Below are positions 35,701-45,210 of a DNA stretch of 45,210 bases, one piece after another. The notes under the pieces were generated by a model that saw only the letters and a list, made by a program, of their open reading frames with translations, did no database searches and was not told where the DNA came from. A program made the position numbers and the translations under genes. Within the stretch, counting starts at the first letter, position 1. Each line of letters starts with the position of its first letter. The stretch covers positions 1 to 45,210 of the forward strand of contig JAAAIG010000245.1 in the NCBI GenBank assembly GCA_015852425.1, written 5' to 3'. This stretch comes from Gryganskiella cystojenkinii. Lineage: Eukaryota; Mortierellomycota; Mortierellomycetes; Mortierellales; Mortierellaceae.

Positions 35701-36935
35701 ATAAGCATCGAAAGGGAGACCGTCGAAGTCAAGGTGCATAAAGTCCGTCTTGTTCTCCCACATGTGGTTGGCAACGTCGATTCGCAGTTGAAGGTGGCCT
35801 ATTTGGGAGCCCTCCAACTGATCCATGCACGCCCTGAAGAAACAGTTTCCGTCCCCTGGGACGTCATATAGAGTCCGACTGTGGTAGTTCAGCATTTTTT
35901 CGAACTCGTTTAGAGGGTTCAGCCTCTCCTTCGTGGTCTCGTAACCGTCGTATCTTTTATCCTTGCCATTGATATCGCCAGTCTTCTTGTGATTGTTGTA
36001 TTGGACAATGCTACTGTTGTTGCCCCGGCTACCAGCTTGATGATCAAGGGCGGCGACATCCACCTGAGGCGCGGGTCTTTTGCTCTCGTCCATGGTAGCG
36101 ACAACGATATGGACCTCTGAACAATGACGGTTGGCTTCAAGAATAGGCGCGACACCAATAGATTTGGTCGAGGAGGGGCCACCATGCTTGCAGATAAAGA
36201 CGCGACCTCTTGTTGGAAACACAAATATGTTGATGCCTAACAATATTGCGGCCATTCTCAGCCCAAACATTGATGGCTCAATATTGCTGTTTGTGCCATC
36301 GCTGAATCCCATTTTTAGACCAGTAATGGCACTAGGACGAAGCATCTCCGCCACCACCGTCGCAACAGACTCGTTGGGTTTGATGTCGAGGACTAGACCA
36401 TTTTTGAACAGTAGGCGCGATATTGAATCCAGATTCTTGTGGGCGTATGTCTTGTTTCCGGCTGCGTTGGCCGCGTTCAGGAGCCGGTAGTGCAATTCAC
36501 TTGAACCAAAGTCCGGGTCAGCCGCCATTAGTTCCCTTGCTCGATAAATGATACCAGCTGCAGGCGCCGTAAGGTCTGTGACCTTTCGGAGTCTTGCCAT
36601 TCTGCTGGAGAGGATGCGCTTGGAGGCTGCTGACACACGACCCTAGATTTCAAAAGTTTGTCAACAATATGTTGGTTTTGATGTTCTTTGTTATATTCTT
36701 TTCGCGGCGTGACGGTTTTACTTACAAAGTTGCGGAACGATTCAGCTGAAGGCAAAAGCGTCTGATTGTTTTTATTTGGCAACATGCCATCACGGAGATT
36801 ATTGGAGTTCAGAGCTGAGGGTGGTGACGGCGATATAAACGAGAACGATGTGGAGCGATGGTTTTGAAAGGATTCGGAGTGCTCCTGGTTTATGGCCGGG
36901 TTCTGTCCTGCGAGGATTGGTGAATCCTCGTCCAT
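29747..36935 (-). CDS. OTU protease-Fanzor (TnpB-like RNA-guided nuclease) fusion protein
   Basis: Nine exons are read: 36935-36726, 36642-35531, 35427-34579, 34495-33796, 33706-32968, 32860-32753, 32647-31996, 31907-30439 and 30318-29747. All eight introns (83-120 bases) keep phase, giving about 2136 residues. Residues 330-337 read DVPGDGNC, the OTU nucleophile motif (Cys337); WGGDMEALA follows at 395-403 and YHQNHYYSI (His446) lies just past intron 2. Exons 4-5 are acidic then strongly basic. The C-terminus has the Fanzor/TnpB signature: RuvC-I candidate EDRGMKKMSQG (Asp1772), IMPGTAGAG where TnpB has its Glu, TTEHRTT with Glu2023 at the alternative Fanzor position, a zinc ribbon Cys2030/2033/2059/2064, and RDDNAATNI (Asp2077). 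The family is RNA-guided DNA endonucleases carried by transposons. The start is the first ATG; a TTG precedes it. The end motifs make Fanzor identity firm, while the roles of residues 450-1750 are unknown. Confidence 0.85.
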
Positions 36936-37301
36936 CTCCAAATACAGTTCACGGGGTTGAGATGAGTTTTGTTCTCAAGGTGTTGATGTTCGAGTTGTAC
37001 GTGGTTGAGGAAGAGTTTGGTAGTGGCGGATAACGGCGAGTGACAGATGTGAGAGAGAGTGGGAAGGAACGATGAAAGGAGAAGCAAGTGAATGGTTGGA
37101 AAGGGAAATCACCGAAAAGATACGCAAGAAAGAGCCAAATTTTGTATCACTCGTCAGCGCATTTGATCTTTGAGCTAACTGAACAACTCGACCAGGAAAC
37201 GAACTCGAACTTTGGGACCACGAAACGCAGGATTTCGTTGCTCTCCAAACCTCAGGAACTGGTGGAGGAGGTGACCATCCTCCCCAGTACCACACTGCGT
37301 C
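36936..37301 (-). promoter_or_regulatory. Upstream region and leader of the OTU-Fanzor gene
   Basis: On the minus strand the last 150 bases before the ATG are pyrimidine-rich (TTCCTTCCCACTCTCTCTC), like the leaders of the host genes in this window. This suggests the gene can be transcribed from its own promoter. No terminal inverted repeat or target-site duplication was seen that would mark a mobile-element end here. Confidence 0.4.
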
Positions 37302-38000
37302 ATGATTTTACTCCCAAGTTCTGGAAGGTTTTCTAAAAAAGGCTATACTTCATCATATTCGCACAATGTGGTGGCATCTTTTGATCAAGACTACAAGCTC
37401 TCCTCACGCAAGCGACTTCACTCGATCATGAAAGACGCTTTCGACCCTCTCTGTCCGATTTGTGGTACAGAAGAGAAGTCGGATCGTCATTTGAGCTTCA
37501 CCTGCCCAAGAAGCTATATGTCGGGCAGGCCATCATTAGCCAAACACGTTGGTGACATGGATTTCTCTTGAGAATTTATCGAGTTCCTTTGGTATGGTGA
37601 ACATGAACAGATCCTGCCGACAAGTAGCATCAGCGCGATTGCGCTTCTGAACACTACCAGATCTGAAAGTAGCACGTCAATCTTGTCAGCGAAGGTTAGC
37701 CCTTTGACCACGTTGAAGTCTCGGCCGCGATTGACACTCAAGCCCAGTCTCTGGTCTCCCAAAACATTAGCGCCGCCGAGTACAAGAAGTGCTGGATTGG
37801 CCCCTTCATAATAGTAACAACGCTCCGTCACGATTCCGTACTTAACTCTCTTTTTCATTGCTTTTCCTTTCTCTCCTTCGCTCCAGTCTTACCTTTGTAA
37901 TGTTGTCATTCGCAATTTTATTTTGAGTACCACCTCAGGGGTCAACGCTGGCCAATCGTGTCGGCGACAAGAGTTTTTCCTGGGAGTTCATCGAGCTCTT
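37302..38000 (+). mobile_element. Decayed non-LTR retrotransposon, 3' end of the reverse transcriptase frame
   Basis: Near 37440-37520 the plus strand encodes FDPLCPICGTEEKSDRHLSFTCP. Its C-x2-C-x(n)-H-x4-C pattern is the zinc-knuckle-like tail found after the reverse transcriptase of fungal LINE elements. Just upstream, in other frames, FWK and RTMWWHLL fit the preceding part of that tail, so the copy is frameshifted. Downstream, VGDMDFS-stop-EFIEFL (from about 37545) is echoed about 410 bases later by VGDKSFSWEFIELL (from about 37955), implying two diverged fragments of the same kind. No polymerase core (YxDD) is present. This is a dead remnant. Confidence 0.55.
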
Positions 38001-38228
38001 GTTGCGAGCGAATATCTTCAGCATACGCGTCCGCTACAGCTACCACAACTCGATCTTTTTGTCATCTCCCTGTGGGAGCACAAGGCAATGGCAAATAGCT
38101 GATGTTTCTAATAAGAAATAAGAGGGTATTAAAACTGCCTATGGTGGGCGAGGGGGTACTGTACAAGTCTGTTGACTGTGGGGTTATTATACTGATAAAG
38201 CTGGCGGGTATGGATATAACCCTGGGAC

Positions 38229-38800
38229 TTATCTCGTTACACCTTCCCCTTCAAAAATGTTTCGCCTACCCGGGGCTATATACTTCCGTATGATCTCTGT
38301 GGCGTGCTCGACATTGTGAATTGGCTCTAAAGTGGCCTCCTCCTTGGAGCAGCCTTCCCAGAGTACCAAGAGTGCAAGGTCCCTTGACATTGTCGTGATC
38401 CAAGATGTCCTTGACCTCCCATTCTTCCTCATTGTCGATTAGTCGGGTTCGAGTCGGGCTGAGAAAGTGTGGTAGAGAAGGGACGTAAGGTCCCAGGCGG
38501 TTAACATGAAAAAAGTCGTGGACCTTCATACTCAGTGGCAAATTTGAACGACACGGGAGAGTGCTGGTCAGAAACGGTGAATGGATCCATGAATTGAATC
38601 AAGAGTTTGCCGCGGGGCGGTTCGGTGGTGGCGATGTGATTGAAGAAGAGGAGAACTTGGTATCCGACCGTAAAAGTATGATCCCGTTGGAGGCAGCCTG
38701 CGTTCTGAGGTTTGCCAAATTTGAGGCCTCTTCAATGGTGGCTTTGGCGAGAGTGTTGTGGGTTTGAGCTAGAAACAATTCTTCCTGCTGCATCGTTTTT
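38229..38800 (-). mobile_element. Decayed Ty3/gypsy retrotransposon: integrase C-terminus with chromodomain
   Basis: On the minus strand the order is the one found at the end of Ty3/gypsy pol. First comes a helical integrase tail (LAQTHNTLAKATIEEASNLA), then SMKVHDFFHVNRLGPYVPSLP, then the chromodomain pieces EEEWEVKDILDHD and, after a frame change, LLVLWEGCSKEEATLEPIHN and VEHATEIIRKY. Such chromodomains direct integration to particular chromatin. At least one frameshift splits the chromodomain. A further piece at about 39080-38950 (FVQQYATENPCFVGR) resembles the zinc-binding head of the same integrase, which would mean the catalytic core between them is deleted. No LTRs were recognised. Confidence 0.7.
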
Positions 38801-39350
38801 ATATAACGAAGTAAATGGACTGTCTGGTTTAATCAAGAAAAAAGACTGATCGAACCGGACACCTGAATATAATTGTACCCTCTATCTCGTCTGAGTCAGC
38901 GTTCTTCTGGAGCTTCTTTCGAGATAGCCCGAGGTCGTGGCGCATGACTCTGCATGTTGTGAGGAGGGACACGCTGGAAAGATCTAGGAACTAAGTCTGG
39001 ATAGCGTCTTAGAGTTCGTCCAACAAAACAAGGATTCTCGGTCGCATATTGTTGGACGAAATCGTTTTGACTACGTCAGGCCAGTGGGAGGTAATCTTGC
39101 TTGTTGCTTCCACGCTAACACAGTCAGTACTGCTGAAAAGAACTGCAGTGTTATGTATTGCGAGAGTTAATATTAGACGATGGAGGCATGAAGGCGTACA
39201 AACCCCACAGTGAAGTTACTCAAGCGGAAATTAAACGGCGACCTGAGAATTTATTGGCAGGGATGGCCGCAAAATTTATTTTTTGCATGAAATGAACAAT
39301 AATTTAAGGTAAATATTAAAACATGTTCTACATCTACGCACCGAGCTGAA
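38801..39350. other. Flank between the gypsy remnant and the Spt23/Mga2-like gene
   Basis: No intact gene. On the minus strand a possible integrase zinc-domain scrap lies at about 39080-38950. A perfect 12-base inverted repeat, TTCGTCCAACAA at 39014-39025 and its complement at 39048-39059, could form a hairpin with a 22-base loop. The last 150 bases are the A/T-rich 3' UTR of the gene that ends at 39351. Confidence 0.5.
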
Positions 39351-42300
39351 CTAAGCCTTGATCGCACGCTGCCGCTGATCATGCTCCTTTGTCCGTCGGT
39401 TGTTGCCCTTGACCGCCAACACTATCTTTTGCATCGTCGCAATAAAATCCGCTCGGTCTTGCACCGCTGCCTCCCAATTCTGTCTCGCCGCCGCCAACAA
39501 CGCCGCGCCACCCCCTGTCGCTCCTCCGACAGCTCCAGGTCGTTGACCTCCACTGCCAGGACCACCTTCACCGCCTTGTCCCGGTCCCACGCCAATATAC
39601 TTGGCTTCTTGATCACGATTCCTAACCTGCAGACGTTCGATTCGATCGTGGTCTTGCAACAGTCGCTTCACCTCCAACGTCATCATTTGCTTATGCAACT
39701 GAAGCTCCTCCTCACGAAGTCGCCAAACCGAAAGCGTACTGTTAAAGCCCGCAGTCTGAGCCTCCTCCATCGTTCCCTCATAGTCGACACTACTGTCTCC
39801 ATCAGACGTATCCCCACTCGCTTCTTGTTGCAGAAGCTTCACCGGTGGCAACACACTCTCCATCACGCGAAGACCCTTGTGAGTAAACGCATCGTTGCCA
39901 TCACAGGACAGCACACCGAGTCCCCGGTTCGTCTTTAGTGCCAGGGCCAACACCGCCATACCGTCCTCTCCAAACTTGTTGTGGTCCATCGACAGAATCC
40001 TCAGCGTCTCGTTATGCGCCAATCCAGGGAATGCCAAAGAAACGTCTCGACCAAAACCTCCAGTCCTGACCGACTTCAGACGCGAGACGCCAACATCACC
40101 CTCGCTGGTCTCATGGCTCGAGCTGGACTCCGAGGGAGCAGCCACCATAGTCTCCGTACCAGAGATATCGAGCATGAGCAGGGTCTTGTTCAGGGCAAGA
40201 ACTCGTTCCAAAGCACGACACGTTCCTTCAGAGGCATTCGTGGGTGTGATCTTTTGACATGCGACCTCATACGGAAGAGACTCCAACTCGGCAATCTCTT
40301 TCTCATGCTCAATCATCAGCCCCTTCACGTTGAACTCGTTAAAGCAGGTGGCGGTCTCAAGAGCGTTCAGGACTCGACCAAGGACATCATCACGGATCAT
40401 CATCCGCTGCATGTGGATGCCAAATGGCTTGGTACCAGAGGCAGGCCCGGTCACAGCAATCATCTCGGTCGCTGCTTGGATGCTCTCGCCCCAGCGCAGA
40501 GTCGATTTTTCTTGTTGGAAGAGTGGATTCTGACTGACATCGAGCGTAAACTTCGTCGACTTGTTCACGCGGCAGAGAGTCAGGAACAGCGGCACAAGAC
40601 TCGACCAGTTCAATCCACATCGTGCCAGCGTCAAAGTCATGATTTCTTGATGGGTGTTCACAAACGCTTCGATGGCCGCGAGGGTAGGCTCATTCACCGG
40701 TGTGGTGGAGAGGTCCAGGACCGTCAGCTCCTGAAGCGTTCTCAATCGTGAAGCGGACAAGAGTGGCGTACCAGGGTTCGGATGAGGGACAGGAGCCCCG
40801 AGGCGGCATTTTTGAAGAGTCGGATTCCGTTCCATAACGGTGTCCATCCATTGCCACCAACGATCATCGCTCTGATTGCCTTGGATTCGGATGGTGTACA
40901 TGTTCTCGAGTCGGAAGACCAGCGCCTCCATACCAGCAACCCCAATATTACAGTTGGTCAAGTCCAAGGTCCGGAACTGTCGGGAACCCTCAAGAGATTT
41001 GGCTAGCAGCTGGCCAACACTGCTGTCGCCTCCGAAATCATTGTCGGCCAAAGAGATTCGTCTGCACGGCTCACGGACCGGTGACAACGTTGATCGGCCG
41101 AGTCTTTGAACTTGGCCCACAGTCTCCGAAGCAGGCGTATCGAATCCATTGAGGAATCCTTTGACCGTCTCGGGACCCCAGCCACATCTTGCAAAGTTCC
41201 ACCGGTCAATCTGTTTCATGTCCCGGGTCATTCGCTCTAACTCCTTTATCAACTCGGCCTTCTTCCATCCACCATCCGACACTGTGACACCCTCAAATCG
41301 TACCTTTGAGCATTGGTCGTATTCTCGGAGCGTACGCATGATGGCGCCCAAGACAAAGATCGAGTGCTCTCTGACACCATCTTCAGGTGCCGGCATGAAG
41401 GTAAACGTGTTGTGTCGGACCGTAAAGCCAATCGAGTCAAGTGTTCGGCTGTCAACATTGAAGAGCTTTCCAAACATTCGAACCGTGGAATCAATCCAAA
41501 CGTCGCTCTTTTCACGGGAAGGCTGCCGAGTGGACTGACCGATCGCACCAAACTTGGGCTTGAAGTTGAGTCGTTCCATCAGCATAGTGTGTGCTTTAGA
41601 GACTTTACCCACAATGCCGGCCGAAGAGTCGGGATGGCCCTGAGATTCCTTGAACTGGAGACGCTCACCAAAAAGATCGCGTCCTCCTCGTGGAACCAAT
41701 CCACACATCTCCATGGAAACATGCTTCTCACCATCGGCTACACTGTCGACACTCAACTTCTCGATTTCGACTAGACTCCAGTGCTCCATGTTCCTCACTG
41801 GGGCGCCATTGACTATTGAGGAACGACGCTCACTGTAGTGATGCAGGCCGGTGGACGACAATGCCATCACGTGCAATGTCGCATCAGCCGAAAACATTGT
41901 TTCGTCAGCACCTCTCAAGTATGAAAGGCTCCATCTGTCACAGGTCCAAGTCGTAATCTCGGCAGCGCTTGACTTGGACGTCAGTTCACTTGAAGGATCG
42001 GAACCAAACAAGGCCATTCCCTTAGACTTCTCCCAGTGACTGATTCCGTTATGTATATATCTCATCTGTGTATCAGAGAGTGAATCCGCGCGCACTGCTG
42101 GTGTGAAGGATGGATGACCAGATGATACTTCTTCCTTGATGAGCTTCTTAGAGGAGCTCTCAGCCCTAGACCCAGATCTGTAGGCTTCCGTATCCTCAGT
42201 GGCCTTGCGCTTACGAACAGTGTGTTCGAGAGAGTCATCATCTTCGTCATTAGAGGAGACCATGCCGTCGTCCTTTCCACCCTCGGGCGATGAGGGGTTC

Positions 42301-45157
42301 GAAGACATGTCATCGATCATGATGTCATCCTCCTCATTATCATCCACATCCATGGGTCTTGGTCCGCTGGACAGAGAGCGATGCGAAGCAGGAGTGTCAG
42401 CGACAGATGAAGACGTTACGGGACCATCCATGGCCTCTTGGTTCTTGAGATCAAGGATTTCTGCAGCCCGATTCTTCATTCCTTGAAGAGACTGCAGCTT
42501 TCGATGGCGCTCTTGTTGGACAACCTGGCAGAGATTCGTCTCATGCTTGCGTACCAAGGCTGTGACAGTCTCTTGAAGATTATTCATTCCATTAGGCCCA
42601 TTGACTGGTCCCGAAAAGGAATTTGACAGACGAGGAACCATGGGTCGAGGAGGAACCTTCGCTTCTGAAAGCATTCGCACGATTTCATGGTGGTCCGTCA
42701 TCCTTGCAAAATGGAGAGCTACACGAAATCATTGGTGGAGAATCAGGTGAGAACTTTGCTACCGATCACTAATAAGATCATGGTCCAATTTGACTGTGAG
42801 TCTTACCTGTCTTGTTGTTCCTGTCCAAGGCAGTATGGTCAATGCCCATGTCCAGCAGCTCTCTTACCACCCTCGCCATGCCATACTGAACTGCCAAGTG
42901 CAGCATCGTGTGTCCAGAATCGCCCTTGAGACGTAGGATGAAACCAATGTTAGTATTAATTTCTATTTCATCGTGGGCCATCTTGGAACAATTTGTGTCG
43001 CTTACCCTAAATGATGGGAGGATCCTGCCAGGAGCTAAAATTTGGATTGCTTTCAAAAAGTCGAGGGCCATCTCCTCTTTACCAGCAAGGGACCACGAGA
43101 ACGCAGGATCAAACGTATTTCCTGAGAACGATTGGCCATCGCCCATCAGGCCTAATCCTATGCTGCCTGCTCCATGGCTATTAAGGACGAACGCAAGCTA
43201 ACCATATTAAGAGAGGAGGACACCCGTCACAAGTTAGTCTCACAGGCTTAGGCACTTCGAATTCATAACACAAACCCCCTTCACAAAAAGCAATTTACCG
43301 AGTTATCTTGTGGGTACTCATTGTCCATCGCATAGGAAAGTGAGGTTGCTGCCAAGTTGCAAAAGTCGATGTCCGGTGGCGCCATGTACATGTAATCCAC
43401 TCGATGGGGAATGTAACTTCCACCGCCATTGGCGGGGGGAATAGGATAGGCTAAGGATGCGATCTGGACTTGAACCATACCAGGCTTTAGGTTTTCTGAC
43501 GGTGGTGTGGTGCATTCCATCACGTCGTGATGGGATATAGTCACCATTTCGGCGGGGATCTTTCCGAAAAAGACAACCGGATTCTGAAGCTGATCAAAGT
43601 GCGATCCATGGATCGTGACCCGCGTTCCACCCATGATCGTGCCTTCGTTGGGAGTGAGAGGGAAAATGGAGCGGAATCGAGGAGGCTGCGGTGGATTGGG
43701 CACAGTCGCAGGGGTGACACGTCCACCAAGAGCAGCGAACCGCTGGTTCATTGTCGTGTTTCCGTTCGCATTGAGGTTGTTATTACTCGTTTCATTGGTA
43801 ACACTGACGCTATTGCTGTTGCCGATTTGCTGTCCCTGCCCTGTCAGTACGCCAGCAGCACTACCGCTGTTATAGAGTTGTCCAGCGTCAAGGGGACCTC
43901 CAGTGTTGTTTCCATGTACGCCCATGTTTTCAATCGCCAGCGAATTGACAACTCTCTCGTCCATGGAGCGGGGGGATGCCATCGAACTAGAGTTAGTCGA
44001 GGGTGTTCGTTGATGGCCTTTCACATAAAGGCTGTTGGAACTATCATGGCTCAGGGACGGACTCTGAAGCATTTGTTCGTTCTTCACACTGCCGCCCAAA
44101 AACGACGGTGGCGAAAGGGACCCTGCGGAGCCTGATCCAGCACTCGTATGGCCAAGATGACCAGTCTGGGCAGAAGATGGAGTCGAGTTGGACGTTGTCG
44201 TCGTGGTGGTTGGAGCATCAATATCTGTCAGGCCGTCCTCATCGTCTTGATCCTGCTCCGTTGGGCCTCCTTTTGATCGAGCCTCGCAGCAGATACGAAG
44301 TTTGACAGATCCACCCATACGCACAACCTCGGGCATGGTTTGCAACCTGACCACAAATCCCTCTTGTTCGTTGTGATGGTCACAGTAGCAGTTCAGTTTG
44401 ATGCAGATGATGACATGGCCTTTTCTGATGTCGATCAACGGTTCACCAGCAGGGCCTTGCTTGAAGTTTCGTGCAAGAACTTGCATGATCTAATTGTGGA
44501 CATGGTATCGAGGTGGGAACTGTTAAAATAACATTTCCAACTCCATTCATAAAACGAGAGAATATTCATTTCACAAAGGCCAGTGTTTCTGTAAGAACAA
44601 TGGTGCATACTTTTCTTTCGCCATCCATGCGCATAGCACAGGAATCACAGGACTCCTCAATGATGCGGTCTCTGTTGTTGGGCGAAATCAACACAATATC
44701 CACATCTAAGACCCTTGCGCCTCGCATTTCTAATCGGCCGAGGTGACATCCGAATGTAAGAGACTCGAATTAGTATCGCCAAGTTATGCAGAATTAAGGC
44801 ATGCATTTGCATTTGTCTGTAAACCACTAGTTACCTTCTGGGCTCAGCTTCTTCTTGGGCTGGGCATTCTCCCGGAATCGATCTAAATTCAATCGAAGAT
44901 AATCCCAGTTTCGTAAAACGTTGCGGTTGTTGTTCTCATCCACAATTGACGTCCTCAAGTAGATGATGGGCTCGATTCTCAGCGCGTTCTTGTGCTTCAC
45001 TGCAACATAGTGCCGTGGCTTTTTGCGGAACGTGTATGCTTTCACATCGAACACTGGAAGTCGAGAATTATTGGAGAGACCATGATGTTGACTGAGATAT
45101 TGGTGTTGGAGTTGAATACCATGCCGAGGGTATGCTGGTTGTTGCTGTTGCTGTAGC

Positions 45158-45209
<52 letters not shown>

Positions 45210-45210
45210 G
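39351..45210 (-). CDS. Spt23/Mga2-like IPT/TIG-ankyrin protein with leucine-rich C-terminal region (N-terminus cut by window edge)
   Basis: In yeast this family activates membrane-lipid genes after proteolytic release from the ER. Exons read on the minus strand are 45210-44835 (entering from beyond the window), 44729-44611, 44489-43299, 43197-43006, 42924-42807 and 42718-39351. After a Gln run, the segment CDSCAMRMDGERK with IKLNCYCDHHNEQEGF matches the Cys/His-rich region before the IPT domain in Mga2. The IPT/TIG domain (about 43660-43460) begins FPLTPNEGTIMGGTRVTIHGSHF. Ankyrin repeats follow (GHTMLHLAVQYGMARVVRELL, then TALHFARMTDHHEIVRMLSEA across an in-phase intron). The last 1,100 residues are acidic, then contain leucine-rich repeats (LRTLQELTVLDLSTTP), a coiled segment and a Gly-rich run. 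No C-terminal membrane anchor is visible, unlike yeast Spt23/Mga2. The second exon's acceptor is approximate. Confidence 0.82.
45136..45210 (+). repeat. TTG/CTG trinucleotide repeat encoding a Gln run
   Basis: About 25 triplets reaching the right edge of the window. On the minus strand they read CAA/CAG in frame with the Spt23/Mga2-like gene, so they encode poly-Gln. The repeat continues beyond the window and its true length is unknown. Confidence 0.9.

Noticed and set aside
33682..36935. The OTU part and the Fanzor part as two separate genes
   Set aside because: No stop, promoter or poly(A) signal was found between them, and every intervening intron keeps phase. The model still needs transcript proof.
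29747..36935. Bacterial-type TnpB contamination
   Set aside because: The gene has eight spliceosomal-type introns, a fungal-style leader and an OTU domain, so it is eukaryotic.
39014..39059. Perfect 12-base inverted repeat as a possible terminal repeat or guide-RNA hairpin
   Set aside because: It lies inside a probable integrase scrap, has no partner at the other end of the island and is far from the nuclease 3' end. It is most simply a chance hairpin.

Overview
The window is nuclear DNA of an early-diverging filamentous fungus, most likely Mucoromycota of the Mortierella type. This is an inference from several things: a fungus-specific elongation factor 3 gene, genes with several short GT-AG introns (roughly 80-120 bases), pyrimidine-rich leaders, long poly-Ser/Thr/Gln tracts, and the mix of mobile elements. 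No tRNA, rRNA or CRISPR array was seen. All gene models were spliced by eye.

Layout. Bases 1-27,000 and 39,350-45,210 are ordinary host territory. On the plus strand lie translation elongation factor 3 (417-4227), a large TBC-domain Rab-GAP-like protein (5666-10757), an FAD-dependent monooxygenase (11798-14376) and a membrane protein with a polyamine-synthase-like domain (18044-20786). On the minus strand lie an RSF1-like DDT/WHIM chromatin protein (14630-17799), SEC63 of the ER translocon (21012-23960), an O-fucosyltransferase-like type II membrane protein (24584-26542) and, cut by the right edge, an Spt23/Mga2-like IPT/TIG-ankyrin factor with a long leucine-rich tail (39351-45210). These genes have unrelated housekeeping or regulatory roles and form no operon-like unit.

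Bases 27,300-39,300 are an accessory island. Its centre is a nine-exon minus-strand gene (36935 to 29747). Eight introns of 83-120 bases keep phase to one terminal stop, giving about 2,136 residues. The N-terminal part carries an OTU cysteine-protease domain with its Cys and His intact. The C-terminal part carries the TnpB/Fanzor signature: a CxxC...CxxxxC zinc ribbon followed by RDxNAAxNI, a Glu in the place typical of the rearranged Fanzor active site, and a candidate RuvC-I Asp. It therefore reads as one intact OTU-Fanzor fusion, an RNA-guided-nuclease homologue joined to a deubiquitinase-like protease. I regard this as the main discovery candidate.

Around it are a decayed multi-exon gene with a zinc-finger-like segment and a faint Crinkler-like header (27.5-29.3 kb), a frameshifted non-LTR retrotransposon end (37.3-38.0 kb, plus strand), and a decayed Ty3/gypsy integrase tail with chromodomain (38.2-38.8 kb, minus strand, perhaps to 39.08 kb). 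The Fanzor-like gene is open and spliceable, while its mobile-element neighbours are broken.
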